Origin: Paenibacillus_E sp964253085
GTDB lineage: Bacteria; Bacillota; Bacilli; Paenibacillales; NBRC-103111
Direction: 5' to 3'
NCBI RefSeq assembly: GCF_964253085.1
Contig: NZ_CAXUQH020000001.1
Span: 2,356,001 to 2,420,000, forward strand
DNA: 64,000 nucleotides
Positions 26,178 to 34,675 of this stretch are shown here, piece by piece (the stretch's first letter is position 1; each line of letters starts with the position of its first letter). Under the pieces are notes generated by a model, which was not told the origin of the DNA, ran no database searches, and worked only from the letters and a program-made list of their open reading frames with translations. A program made the position numbers and the translations under genes.

Positions 26178-27086
26178 GTGTCAGAGAAAGGCAAACTTGT
26201 CTCACAAGTGTTATTAATTGCAGAAAAAACTGGTTTAACTGAAATTACGCCTATCGAGCTTAGTATTGGTGGGAACCTGATCATTCACTTGTCTCCTTAT
26301 CCGATTGTGGCCCGAATAGCGACTGTCAGTTCAAAAGAAGATTCAGAGTATGCAAATAAGATACTTGTTCGAGAGTTACGGGTAGCAAGTCACTTACAAT
26401 CCAAGGGCATCCCCGCGTTATTGCCTTCTGAACTTACTGATGCAGGACCGTACGATGTTGGTGGTGCATGGATGACACTTTGGAGATATGTTGCTCCTAC
26501 ACAATTACAACCTCCTTCACCGAGTGAAGCTGTTGAATTGGTAAACGGACTTTCAATAGCAATGAAAGACTTCTCAGGCGACCTTCCTGTGCTTGGAGTT
26601 TGGGAACGAACATGTCAATCGGCTAATAAATTAAGGAGTAATCCCGATCAGCGCATACAAGCATTACTAAGTGTATTTCAAAGGGTAAATAAACAGATGC
26701 GCATCGAACCAAGTTTATTAATACCGTGTCATGGCGATGCGCATGCAAGAAACTTATTACCAAGTCCAGAGGGATGGATCTGGTCGGACTTTGAGGATGT
26801 ATCATTGATGCCAGCATACTGGGACTTGGCTTCATTTGTTAGTAATCAAGCATTATTCGGCGGAATACAGGAGCCAACTTTTAGATACATATTGGACCAT
26901 TTCGATAACGGCACCGATCTAAAATCTTTTGGACTTGCTATTACTGCACGTACACTAATGTCCACGCTAGGAAACTTGGATTTCTCCTTTTCGGGCCAAG
27001 GAGATTTGGAATTTGCCACTAGACAGTTAGAACTTGCGGAAGATTTTGTTCGTCAAGTAGAACTAATAATTGCAGGAAGCGATTAA
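26178..27086 (+). CDS. Aminoglycoside phosphotransferase-family kinase
   Basis: 302-aa cytoplasmic protein of the APH/choline-kinase fold. The catalytic loop is CHGDAHARNLLPS and the metal-binding segment SDFEDVSLMPAYWDLA, both intact. The N-lobe lysine region is less clear (IVARIATVSSKEDS). Such proteins phosphorylate aminoglycosides, macrolides or small hydroxyl metabolites; the substrate cannot be assigned. GTG 26178 lies 9 bases after AAGGAG. It is one of the few intact genes in a decayed region. Confidence 0.78.
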   Translation: MSEKGKLVSQVLLIAEKTGLTEITPIELSIGGNLIIHLSPYPIVARIATVSSKEDSEYANKILVRELRVASHLQSKGIPALLPSELTDAGPYDVGGAWMTLWRYVAPTQLQPPSPSEAVELVNGLSIAMKDFSGDLPVLGVWERTCQSANKLRSNPDQRIQALLSVFQRVNKQMRIEPSLLIPCHGDAHARNLLPSPEGWIWSDFEDVSLMPAYWDLASFVSNQALFGGIQEPTFRYILDHFDNGTDLKSFGLAITARTLMSTLGNLDFSFSGQGDLEFATRQLELAEDFVRQVELIIAGSD

Positions 27087-27123
27087 AAGTACGTAGTATG
27101 TATTTAAGTGGGGTGAGAAATTT

Positions 27124-27414
27124 TTGAGAATCCGTGAGGTAACATCAGAGGGCTTTACCTTCATTAATTCAGATGGAGAAACTTTCGTCGACTTTATAGT
27201 GTGTAATGAAAATTGGGTTATGTATAACAAGAGGAAAAATAGTTGGACGGATGATGAAGTTCAAGCTTTTCGTACCAAAAGTAAATGTGTCGGAGAACGG
27301 GATATCTGTGCAAAGCCATGGTGTTTTACATTCTTTACAAAGCCCTTTACTAAAATTGAATTCACGAATTTTAACGCACAGAAAGAATTCGGGTTTTCAA
27401 ACCAAAATACTTGA
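27124..27414 (+). CDS. Small hypothetical protein
   Basis: 96 codons from TTG 27124, which follows GGGGTGAG by 6 bases. Sequence features: MRIREVTSEGFTFINSDGET, an acidic-aromatic body with four Cys (VCNENW, KCVGERDICAKPWC). No domain is recognised. The last 15 residues may be out of frame: an overlapping frame gives NSGFQTKILEVGWTTFDMS with a stop at 27443-27445, which looks like a more natural C-terminus. The gene may thus carry a recent frameshift near 27385. Confidence 0.4.
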   Translation: MRIREVTSEGFTFINSDGETFVDFIVCNENWVMYNKRKNSWTDDEVQAFRTKSKCVGERDICAKPWCFTFFTKPFTKIEFTNFNAQKEFGFSNQNT

Positions 27415-27482
27415 AGTTGGTTGGACCACATTTGACATGAGTTGATTAAGTTAATGGGTAACTAAGTTGAACAAAACCTAAA

Positions 27483-27505
27483 TAGGCTACCGCATGTAGC
27501 CTTTT
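27483..27505 (+). terminator. Short terminator before small membrane-protein gene
   Basis: AGGCTAC (27483-27489) / GTAGCCT (27495-27501) stem with CGCAT loop followed by TTTG. Confidence 0.6.
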
Positions 27506-27562
27506 GTGATAACGGACGTAATTTTTCGTTTTATAGTAAAGTAAATCGTGGAGGTGTGGTTT

Positions 27563-27721
27563 GTGGAGCGTTCAATTAAAATTATGTTGTTGGGAATTTC
27601 TTTTATGTTAATCGGTCTATATATTCAGGGTGAACCTGGAATAAAGCTATATGGTACCGAAGTCATTATCGTTTTATTTGGTTTTTTATTAACCGTTGTG
27701 GGTGTTTTCACCAAGAGGTAG
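27563..27721 (+). CDS. Small two-helix membrane protein (52 aa)
   Basis: GTG 27563 lies 8 bases after GGAGG (27550-27554). The product starts MERSIKIMLLGISFMLIGLY and has two hydrophobic segments at about residues 6-20 and 33-48 (VIIVLFGFLLTVVGVF), joined by a short polar loop (IQGEPGIKLYGTE), with a basic end FTKR. It sits between two terminators and so forms its own transcription unit. Function is unknown; the fold is a helical hairpin. Confidence 0.65.
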   Translation: MERSIKIMLLGISFMLIGLYIQGEPGIKLYGTEVIIVLFGFLLTVVGVFTKR

Positions 27722-27783
27722 CAGGTTTGTTCGTAAGTTGAATTACTAATCTAACGTAAGAACGTTTGTTCAATAATAAACAT

Positions 27784-27820
27784 GAGAAGGCTGCCGAGAT
27801 CATTGTTCGGTAGCCTTCTC
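27784..27820 (+). terminator. Terminator after small membrane-protein gene
   Basis: GAGAAGGCTGCCGA / TCGGTAGCCTTCTC, a 14-bp stem with one G-T pair and a 9-base loop. Confidence 0.65.
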
Positions 27821-27882
27821 AACTATCAAGCAGAATCATCTACGAATTTACATGTAATCATGTTGGTACTGTCAGGAGGAGT

Positions 27883-28233
27883 TTGAATGGGTTCCAGTCT
27901 TATGTACGTGAATATGACCCTAGTTGGATTCATTTGTTTGAACAGTTACGAGGCTTTGTACATCCTGTTATAAGCGATTTTGCAGTTACAATAGAACACG
28001 TTGGCAGTACATCCGTTCCGGGGTTAGCAGCGAAACCGATTATTGATATAGACGTGGTGGTGTCTACGCAGTCGGATGTCCTAACTGCCATTCAAAGGCT
28101 AGCAACCATTGGCTATGTTCATGAAGGTGATTTAGGAACTACGGGACGAGAGGCATTTATTCCTCCCGTCGATGTAATAAGGAATGACGTCCCTGCGAAA
28201 CAGTTGCATGTTGAAAGCTTAGCTTCCTGGTAA
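27883..28233 (+). pseudogene. C-terminally truncated GrpB-family gene
   Basis: 116 codons from TTG 27883 (after AGGAGG). YDPSWIHLFEQL, IEHVGSTSVPGLAAKPIIDI and LGTTGREAFIPPVD are GrpB family landmarks. The protein diverges after REAF and stops at HVESLASW, lacking the LLFRDYLR C-terminal part seen in the other relic at 25125. It is a second, independent GrpB relic within 3 kb; it could still make a short product. Confidence 0.6.
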
Positions 28234-28548
28234 TGATTGAAAAAGGAAAATTATTTTGTTCTCTCTATAAAAATTTATTTTTTACAGGGCGTTTCTACTA
28301 TGATTTGCAACTTATTCTCCGCGATGGAGGCGTGTATTTATGCTAGAAACCGGTTAAGGTTACATCGTTTTTTCTTCTTTGTTATTTTAGGTATTGCAAT
28401 GCAAATTAACCAAATGACGTACTTGGGGAATCAAAATGAAATCGTGACGCTTAACGCTGGAGTGGTGCAATAGCCTCAAAGCCAGTTATGAAATTGTTAT
28501 AGCCTAAGTTGCGGCGATGCCGCTGCTTAGCGCTTTATTTTTACGTAA
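28234..28548. other. Intergenic stretch without a supported gene
   Basis: A 78-codon open frame (28237-28473) lacks a ribosome site and recognisable features. Fragmentary frames such as FYYDLQLILRDGGVYL hint at another decayed gene, but no family could be named. GCGGCGATGCCGC near 28512 is a small hairpin before the minus-strand AraC gene end. Confidence 0.4.
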
Positions 28549-29382
28549 TCAACCTCTTCTTAACCTGCGAAACTGTTCCGGCGTCATATTCTCAAATTTT
28601 TTGAACCGTTGGATGTAATAGGCGCTGCTAGAAAAGCCGACCTTCTCGGATACATCCTTAACGGATAGATCGGTGGATACCAACAATTTTTTTGATTGCA
28701 GAATGCGGCAATCGGTCAGGAACTCGATCGGTGTTTGACCGATGAGTAGATGGAATTGTCTACTGAAATGGGAGACGCTGTAGCCTGCCCTCTCCGCCAT
28801 TAGTTCCAGTGTGAGGAACTCCTCGCTGTGCAATCGGATCCATTCCGAGGCAGCAATGATTGTGTGTCGCTTTCCGTTGCCCGGCGTAACTTGTGAGTTC
28901 CCTGCATGGTTTGCAAGCTCAGCTATCATTTCGTAGAGCAGTGCCGACAGGCGAACCTCGCCTCTTTCCAAAGAAGGAACCCCATACGAGAGTAATTCAC
29001 TCCAAAGTTCGTCTAGTCCCTCAGCGTCTTTCCAAGAAAACGTCCAAACCTCTTGCGCCCCTTTGCCTTGCAGTAATTCATCAATCCCTTCTCCTTGAAA
29101 ATGTACCCATCGAATGTCCCAAGGATCCTCATGATCCGCATAATAGATTTGTTCGACACCTGGACCAAACAGAAAACCGGATCCGGCATGGAGCGTTATG
29201 GTATTGTCACCAATCTTTACATAACCTGTCCCGCTACGGATAATGTGCCAATTATATGACTTGAATTGCCCAATTCCCCTGTTCTCGCTATGAGAGGGGT
29301 CATTGTAGTAATGTCCGAATGACTCAGGATAACATACGAATCGCTTAAACCGGGGTTGTGCAATAAAATGGTTAATTCTCAT
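28549..29382 (-). CDS. AraC-family regulator with cupin-like sensor domain
   Basis: 277-aa cytoplasmic regulator. Residues about 20-110 form a cupin-type arabinose-binding-like domain (WHIIRSGTGYVKIGDNTITL, GSGFLFGPGVEQIYYADHED), and residues about 175-277 form two helix-turn-helix motifs (LTLELMAERAGYSVSHFSRQ, SVKDVSEKVGFSSSAYYIQR). GGAGGGG precedes ATG 29382. It is divergent from the GH42 beta-galactosidase with a shared 142-base promoter region, and so likely senses a sugar and activates that gene and perhaps the downstream glycosidase and transporter genes. Confidence 0.88.
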   Translation of the reverse strand: MRINHFIAQPRFKRFVCYPESFGHYYNDPSHSENRGIGQFKSYNWHIIRSGTGYVKIGDNTITLHAGSGFLFGPGVEQIYYADHEDPWDIRWVHFQGEGIDELLQGKGAQEVWTFSWKDAEGLDELWSELLSYGVPSLERGEVRLSALLYEMIAELANHAGNSQVTPGNGKRHTIIAASEWIRLHSEEFLTLELMAERAGYSVSHFSRQFHLLIGQTPIEFLTDCRILQSKKLLVSTDLSVKDVSEKVGFSSSAYYIQRFKKFENMTPEQFRRLRRG

Positions 29383-29433
29383 GTTCCCCTCCGTTTATAG
29401 CATAATATTGATATGATAATCAAAATATTAGGA

Positions 29434-29462
29434 TTTACCATCCTATTGACTGTACCTATAAT
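29434..29462 (+). promoter_or_regulatory. Promoter of the beta-galactosidase gene
   Basis: TTTACC (29434-29439), 17-base spacer, TATAAT (29457-29462), 62 bases before the GH42 start. The weak -35 box fits an activator-dependent promoter. Confidence 0.5.
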
Positions 29463-29524
29463 AAGCCTATCAAGATATAAATCAGCATAATAACAACATA
29501 CTCATTTGAAGAGGGGAATTCAAG

Positions 29525-31540
29525 ATGTATTTTGGCGTAGACTATTACCCAGAGCATTGGCCAGAGGAGCGTTGGTCGATCGATGCGAAGATGATGAGGG
29601 AAGCTCATATTAATATCGTAAGGTTGGCGGAGTTTGCTTGGGCGAAGATGGAACCAGAGGAGGGAACTTACGATTTTTCGTGGTTGGATCGTTCCATCGA
29701 GGTATTTAGTAGCGAGAAAATCAAGGTCGTTCTAGGGACACCAACTGCTGCCGCTCCCAAATGGTTGATGGATAAGCACCCGGACATGTATCCCAAGGAC
29801 GTGTATGGATTAAGCAAAGGATTCGGTACGAGAAGGCATTATTGTCTAAATCACCCTGTTTATCGGGACTACTCCAAGAAGATTACACGCGCTATGGCTG
29901 CTCACTACAAAGATAACGAAAATATCGTCGCCTGGCAGATTGACAACGAGTTTGGCGGAGCCTGTTATTGCCAAAGCGATCTACATGCTTTCCAAATTTG
30001 GCTTCGCAAGAAGTATGGAGCGCTTGATAAGCTGAACCAAGAATGGGGTACGATCTTCTGGAGCCAGACTTATCGAACGTGGGAAGAAATTATCCTACCT
30101 GTCTACTCGTCCAGCGATGGCTTCAGCCAAAGTGGAGATGGAAGTAACAGGATGTTAACGCCGTTTAATCATAATCCAGGTTTGCAGCTCGACTATCAAC
30201 GCTTTTTCTCAGATTCCACAGCTGACTATCAACGCCTACAAATAGAGGAAATTCGCGCCTTCAGCTCTTTGCCGATCACGCACAACCTGATGGGTCACTT
30301 CAACGAACTGGATTATTACGACTTGGGCAAGGATCTCGACTTCATCAGTTGGGATAACTATCCGAACAATATGTGGGCGAAATCCAAGCCAACGAATACC
30401 GCTATGGCGCACGATCTCATGCGAGGTATCAAGAACAGCAACTTCTGGATGATGGAGCAGCAAAGTGGACCTTGCGGATGGCATTCAATGGGGGATACGC
30501 CTGAACCAGGACAAGTACGCTTATGGACATATCAAGCGATTGCACATGGAGCCGAAGCCATGGTTTACTTCCGCTGGCGGGCTTGTACCGTAGGTATTGA
30601 ACAGTACTGGCATGGTATTCTCGATCACGATGGCCTCGGTCGCAGGCGGTATCGGGAAGTTAAGCAAATCGGACAAGAACTCATGAAGCTATCGAGACTC
30701 TTTGTAGATGCGAAGAACGCTAGCCCCGTCGCACTTATTAAAAGCTATGACAATGTATGGAGCCATCGCGCCCAGCCCCACAACCACAAATTCACTTATG
30801 GCGGACTGCTCGATTCCTATTACAAGGCTGTCACTAACCAGCATATCGGTATGGACGTAACTAGCGTGGAGATCGACTTTGCTCCCTATAAACTTGTTAT
30901 AATGCCGGCATTTAACCTAATGACGGAAGAAATCTCAGATAAGTGCGAGACTTATGTGAAGAATGGAGGCTCGTTGCTTATCACGTTCCGTTCAGGTACC
31001 AGAACCTGGAATAATCAGATAACCACCATGACGTTTCCAGGATTATTTCGCGAATTAGCTGGTGTAGAGCTCGAGGAATTCGATTCCATTAACTTTGGTC
31101 GCACCGTCACAATTGACGGCTCGTTCGGTGAAGGCACGTCATCAACTTGGTGCGACGTTCTGAAGCTTACCGGTGCAGAGGCGCTGGCCGATTATGATAG
31201 CCATTACTATAAAGGCACACCAGCCGTAACCGTGAACACCTTTGGAAAGGGCAGAGTCTATTATGTCGCTTGCGACTTGAACGATGAGGCTATGAGTAAT
31301 CTGATGAGTCTCATCGTACAACGTGAGAAGATATCGACTATCTTACCTAAGTCGTACGAAGGAGTAGAAGCGATAGAAAGATCTAAGGACGGGCAATCGT
31401 ATCTTATGTTGCTAAATCATAATAATGCAGAAATAAAAATGGAACTTAACGGCTCGTATCGCGATGCGTTAAGTGAGACGGATGTTCAAAGGCAAATCGT
31501 TCTCGCGCCTTATGCGGCGCATGTACTTTTGAAGACATAA
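29525..31540 (+). CDS. GH42 beta-galactosidase
   Basis: 671-aa cytoplasmic glycosidase; no signal peptide. The N-terminal TIM barrel begins MYFGVDYYPEHWPEERW, as in GH42. Acid/base Glu142 is in AWQIDNEFGG and nucleophile Glu311 in FWMMEQQSGPCGWH, matching the known GH42 pair. Middle and C-terminal trimerisation and beta domains follow (YKLVIMPAFNLMTEEISDKC, RVYYVACDLND). GAGGGG precedes the ATG. It releases terminal beta-galactose from short oligosaccharides, probably brought in by the importer at 37416. It is divergent from the AraC regulator and ends with a terminator at 31550. Confidence 0.93.
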   Translation: MYFGVDYYPEHWPEERWSIDAKMMREAHINIVRLAEFAWAKMEPEEGTYDFSWLDRSIEVFSSEKIKVVLGTPTAAAPKWLMDKHPDMYPKDVYGLSKGFGTRRHYCLNHPVYRDYSKKITRAMAAHYKDNENIVAWQIDNEFGGACYCQSDLHAFQIWLRKKYGALDKLNQEWGTIFWSQTYRTWEEIILPVYSSSDGFSQSGDGSNRMLTPFNHNPGLQLDYQRFFSDSTADYQRLQIEEIRAFSSLPITHNLMGHFNELDYYDLGKDLDFISWDNYPNNMWAKSKPTNTAMAHDLMRGIKNSNFWMMEQQSGPCGWHSMGDTPEPGQVRLWTYQAIAHGAEAMVYFRWRACTVGIEQYWHGILDHDGLGRRRYREVKQIGQELMKLSRLFVDAKNASPVALIKSYDNVWSHRAQPHNHKFTYGGLLDSYYKAVTNQHIGMDVTSVEIDFAPYKLVIMPAFNLMTEEISDKCETYVKNGGSLLITFRSGTRTWNNQITTMTFPGLFRELAGVELEEFDSINFGRTVTIDGSFGEGTSSTWCDVLKLTGAEALADYDSHYYKGTPAVTVNTFGKGRVYYVACDLNDEAMSNLMSLIVQREKISTILPKSYEGVEAIERSKDGQSYLMLLNHNNAEIKMELNGSYRDALSETDVQRQIVLAPYAAHVLLKT

Positions 31541-31549
31541 TTCCAATTC

Positions 31550-31596
31550 AAACACCACTCCTAAGTCGACGCTTTGGTAACTAGGGGGGTGTTTTG
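31550..31596 (+). terminator. Terminator after GH42 gene, running into the microsatellite
   Basis: AAACACC (31550-31556) / GGTGTTT (31588-31594) with further CTCC/GGGG pairing, followed by TGTTATTTATTT. The T-rich tail merges with the tandem TTAT tract, so the repeat may have grown from the terminator tail. Confidence 0.6.
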
Positions 31597-31683
<87 letters not shown>

Positions 31684-31739
31684 GAATTATTGTAATGATT
31701 TAGGTGATAAATTCCGGTTTTAATCGTTAACATCTTCTC

Positions 31740-31769
31740 AAATCGATAGAAATCTGATCGTTGTTACAT
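31740..31769 (+). promoter_or_regulatory. 30-bp element shared with 37333-37362 (copy 1)
   Basis: AAATCGATAGAAATCT followed by GATCGTTGTTACAT; the copy upstream of the importer operon differs at one base. It is located 82 bases before the GH2 start. The other copy lies 53 bases before the permease start. It probably contains the operator and/or -35 region used by the locus regulator (AraC at 28549 or YesN at 42886). Confidence 0.65.
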
Positions 31770-31851
31770 ATCCCGTTTTCTGAACCCTATGTACAATAGT
31801 GGTATAAAGAAGAGTTTTGTACCATTAATTGCAAGGAGATGTGGATTTCAC

Positions 31852-34659
31852 ATGTTGGGTAAGATAGGTTTGGAAGGAAACTGGAAGCTGCAGTTGGATA
31901 AGCATAAGCAAGGGCTACAATTACCATACGAAGATTCGATTGTGTTGCCTAATACTACTTCAAATGCCCGAAAAGGAGAGAAACTCGACAGCATTATAAT
32001 CGGGGCTCTGACAGATGAATATGCGTTTGAAGGAAGTGCTTGGTTCGCCAGAGAAGTTGAAATCCCGGAAGAGTTTAGCGGAAAAAACTGCATTCTATTT
32101 CTTGAACGAACAAGGATAACAACAGTCTGGATTGATGGGCGGGAGATTGGAACGCAGAACAGCTTGAGCACTCCGCATCGCTATGAGCTTCATGATGGAC
32201 TTAGCTCGGGCAGACATGAAATTATAATACGAGTGGATAATACCGGGTATCCGAGCAAAGGAGGGCATCTCACTTCCGGCGACACGCAAACCAATTGGAA
32301 CGGGATTACCGGCCGGATCGAGCTGCAGTTTTACGGTGAGGCTTTCCTGAATAATGTGGGAATTTATCCCGATCTTCCGAAGCGCTCATTCACGATTACC
32401 GGGAACATAGTCGGAGATTGGGCCAAGATGGCATTGACCGTCACAGCGGAAAGTTTCAATGGGGAAATAAAATATGAGGCACCGGTGCAGGTTTTTGAAC
32501 TATCCTCTAAAGTTGTCTCAGTGAACTATGAGCTAGGGGAGGACGCCTTACTGTGGAGTGATGCGCAGCCGAACCTTTATACCTTGAACATTCGTTTGAA
32601 AAGAGAAAGTGGAGAAGTACTGGATGTGCAAGAGTTGATCGCGGGATTACGGGAATTTAAGACGAACAGGGACAAATTCACGATTAACGGGGCGAATACA
32701 CTCCTGCGCGGAAAACACGATGGCTTAATCTTCCCGCTTACCGGATATGCACCTACTGAAGTAGATGAATGGCTAAGGATCATGGGCATTTCAAAATCGT
32801 ACGGGATCAATCACTACCGGTTCCATACCTGCTGTCCGCCCGAAGCCGCATTTATTGCTGCAGATCTACTCGGCATCTACATGGCACCCGAGCTGCCATT
32901 CTGGGGAACCGTCACCGATGAAACCTATGAGAATCATGATCAGGTTGAGCAGGATTATTTGATCAGCGAAGGGTATGCCATGCTGGAAGCTTACGGGAAT
33001 CATCCTTCCTTCGTCATAATGTCACTTGGGAATGAACTTTGGGGCAGTAAAGTAAGGCTCGATGATATTTTAAAAGCTTATAAATCATTCGATGATCGCC
33101 ATTTGTATACGCAAGGGTCCAATAACTTTCAGTTTGCTCCGGACATTTTGAGGAACGATGATTTTTTTTGCGGCGTGAGGTTCTCGAAAGACCGACTGAT
33201 CAGGGGGTCTTATGCGATGTGTGACAGTCCTCAGGGACATATTCAGACGGACCGGCCTAACACGATCATGGATTATGACGACATGATCGTGCCTCAACAG
33301 CTTTCTTTCAATGAAGCGGAGAACGGCAGCGGAGCCACGATTCAAATCCAGTACGGCACAGGCGTCAAGACGGTAGAGACGAATCATACGGGTAGTGAAC
33401 TCATTCCTCAGGTTCCAGTCATTTCTCATGAGATTGGGCAGTTTGCCATGTATCCTAATTTCGAGGAGATCGGTAAATACAAAGGCTCCCTGAAGGCTAA
33501 GAATTTTGAGGAGTTTCGGAATAGACTTGAAGCGAAAGGGCTTGGCCATCTGGCGGAAAAGTACTTCTATTGCTCTGGAAAATTGGCAGTTGCGTGCTAT
33601 AAGGAAGAATTGGAAGCCGCATTCCGCTCGAAGCGTCTTGCGGGCTTTCAGCTTCTGGATATTCAGGACTTCAGTGGACAAGGGACAGCGTTGGTTGGTA
33701 TTCTGGATGCCTTTATGGATTCCAAAGGACTTATCACCCCTGAAGAGTGGCGCAGCTTCTGTGGGGATGCCGTTCTGCTAGCCCGGTTTGAGAAGTACAA
33801 CTATCAATCAGGAGAAGTACTCCAAGCTCAAGTCGAGCTTAGCTATTATCGTGAACATTCACCTAATGGGATGATTATGCAATGGGAATTGAGAGATGGT
33901 ATCACCATAATTGCCGAAGGTGAAGCCATTATTTCAGTGAAAACAAGCGATAATCATATTGATATTTGCGAGATCCGCATGCAGCTTCCAAGCGTAACTA
34001 GTATGACGAAAGTAACCCTTCTTCTGAAGGTCGAGCAAGCAGGCTTGAGCAAAACCTATGATTTCTGGATATATCCTGGAAATGTCGCACTCGATGTTTC
34101 AGACATTCATTTGTTCCATTCGCTTGATGAGAAAGCGGTCAATTTGCTTGAGCAGGGCGAGAGTGTGCTGCTTCTTGCTAAACCGGACGGATTGACCGGA
34201 GCGGTTTCTGGCACATATTGTACCGACTTCTGGTGTTATCCGATGTTTCGTTCCATTTCCGAAAGTATGAATAAACCTGTACCAATCGGGACAATGGGGC
34301 TAGTGATTGACAAAGACCATGCCGTGTTTAACTATTTTCTCACAGAAGAATACTCCACCTATCCATGGTGGGAGATCGTTACCCACTCCAGCTCAGTTAT
34401 TCTGGACGATTTACCGCAATCTTTGCAGCCTATCGTCCAAACGATCGATAATTTTGAGCGTAATCATAAACTGGGCTTGTTATTCGAAGCTCGCGTTTTA
34501 AACGGAAGAGTTTTAATGTGCGCAATAGATTACGACAATGTCGTAGCTACGCTTGAAGGCAGACAGTTACTGTTTAGCATGATTAGCTATATAAAATCAG
34601 AGGCTTTCGATCCTACAGTAGAAATTGAACTTGAGCAATTGCAACGTATTCTTTTGTAA
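31852..34659 (+). CDS. Glycoside hydrolase family 2 protein
   Basis: 935-aa cytoplasmic enzyme with GH2 layout: N-terminal sugar-binding sandwich (LEGNWKLQLDKHKQGLQL, RTRITTVWIDGREIG), Ig-like domain, then a TIM barrel. The acid/base Glu is near residue 395 (SLGNELWG) and the nucleophile Glu near 527 (SHEIGQF). The barrel entry LLRGKHDGLIFPLTGYAP is unlike classic LacZ, and a long insertion plus C-terminal extension are present, so the substrate is unclear (a beta-galactoside or related glycoside). ATG 31852 is chosen because AAGGAG at 31833 precedes it, although spacing is long (13); an in-frame ATG at 31789 would precede that site. Operon with the beta-mannosidase 16 bases downstream. Confidence 0.82.
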   Translation: MLGKIGLEGNWKLQLDKHKQGLQLPYEDSIVLPNTTSNARKGEKLDSIIIGALTDEYAFEGSAWFAREVEIPEEFSGKNCILFLERTRITTVWIDGREIGTQNSLSTPHRYELHDGLSSGRHEIIIRVDNTGYPSKGGHLTSGDTQTNWNGITGRIELQFYGEAFLNNVGIYPDLPKRSFTITGNIVGDWAKMALTVTAESFNGEIKYEAPVQVFELSSKVVSVNYELGEDALLWSDAQPNLYTLNIRLKRESGEVLDVQELIAGLREFKTNRDKFTINGANTLLRGKHDGLIFPLTGYAPTEVDEWLRIMGISKSYGINHYRFHTCCPPEAAFIAADLLGIYMAPELPFWGTVTDETYENHDQVEQDYLISEGYAMLEAYGNHPSFVIMSLGNELWGSKVRLDDILKAYKSFDDRHLYTQGSNNFQFAPDILRNDDFFCGVRFSKDRLIRGSYAMCDSPQGHIQTDRPNTIMDYDDMIVPQQLSFNEAENGSGATIQIQYGTGVKTVETNHTGSELIPQVPVISHEIGQFAMYPNFEEIGKYKGSLKAKNFEEFRNRLEAKGLGHLAEKYFYCSGKLAVACYKEELEAAFRSKRLAGFQLLDIQDFSGQGTALVGILDAFMDSKGLITPEEWRSFCGDAVLLARFEKYNYQSGEVLQAQVELSYYREHSPNGMIMQWELRDGITIIAEGEAIISVKTSDNHIDICEIRMQLPSVTSMTKVTLLLKVEQAGLSKTYDFWIYPGNVALDVSDIHLFHSLDEKAVNLLEQGESVLLLAKPDGLTGAVSGTYCTDFWCYPMFRSISESMNKPVPIGTMGLVIDKDHAVFNYFLTEEYSTYPWWEIVTHSSSVILDDLPQSLQPIVQTIDNFERNHKLGLLFEARVLNGRVLMCAIDYDNVVATLEGRQLLFSMISYIKSEAFDPTVEIELEQLQRILL

Positions 34660-34675
34660 TCACATTGGAGGAACT

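Noticed and set aside
28237..28473. 78-codon open frame before the AraC gene
   Set aside because: No ribosome site and no protein-like pattern; kept only as an intergenic description.
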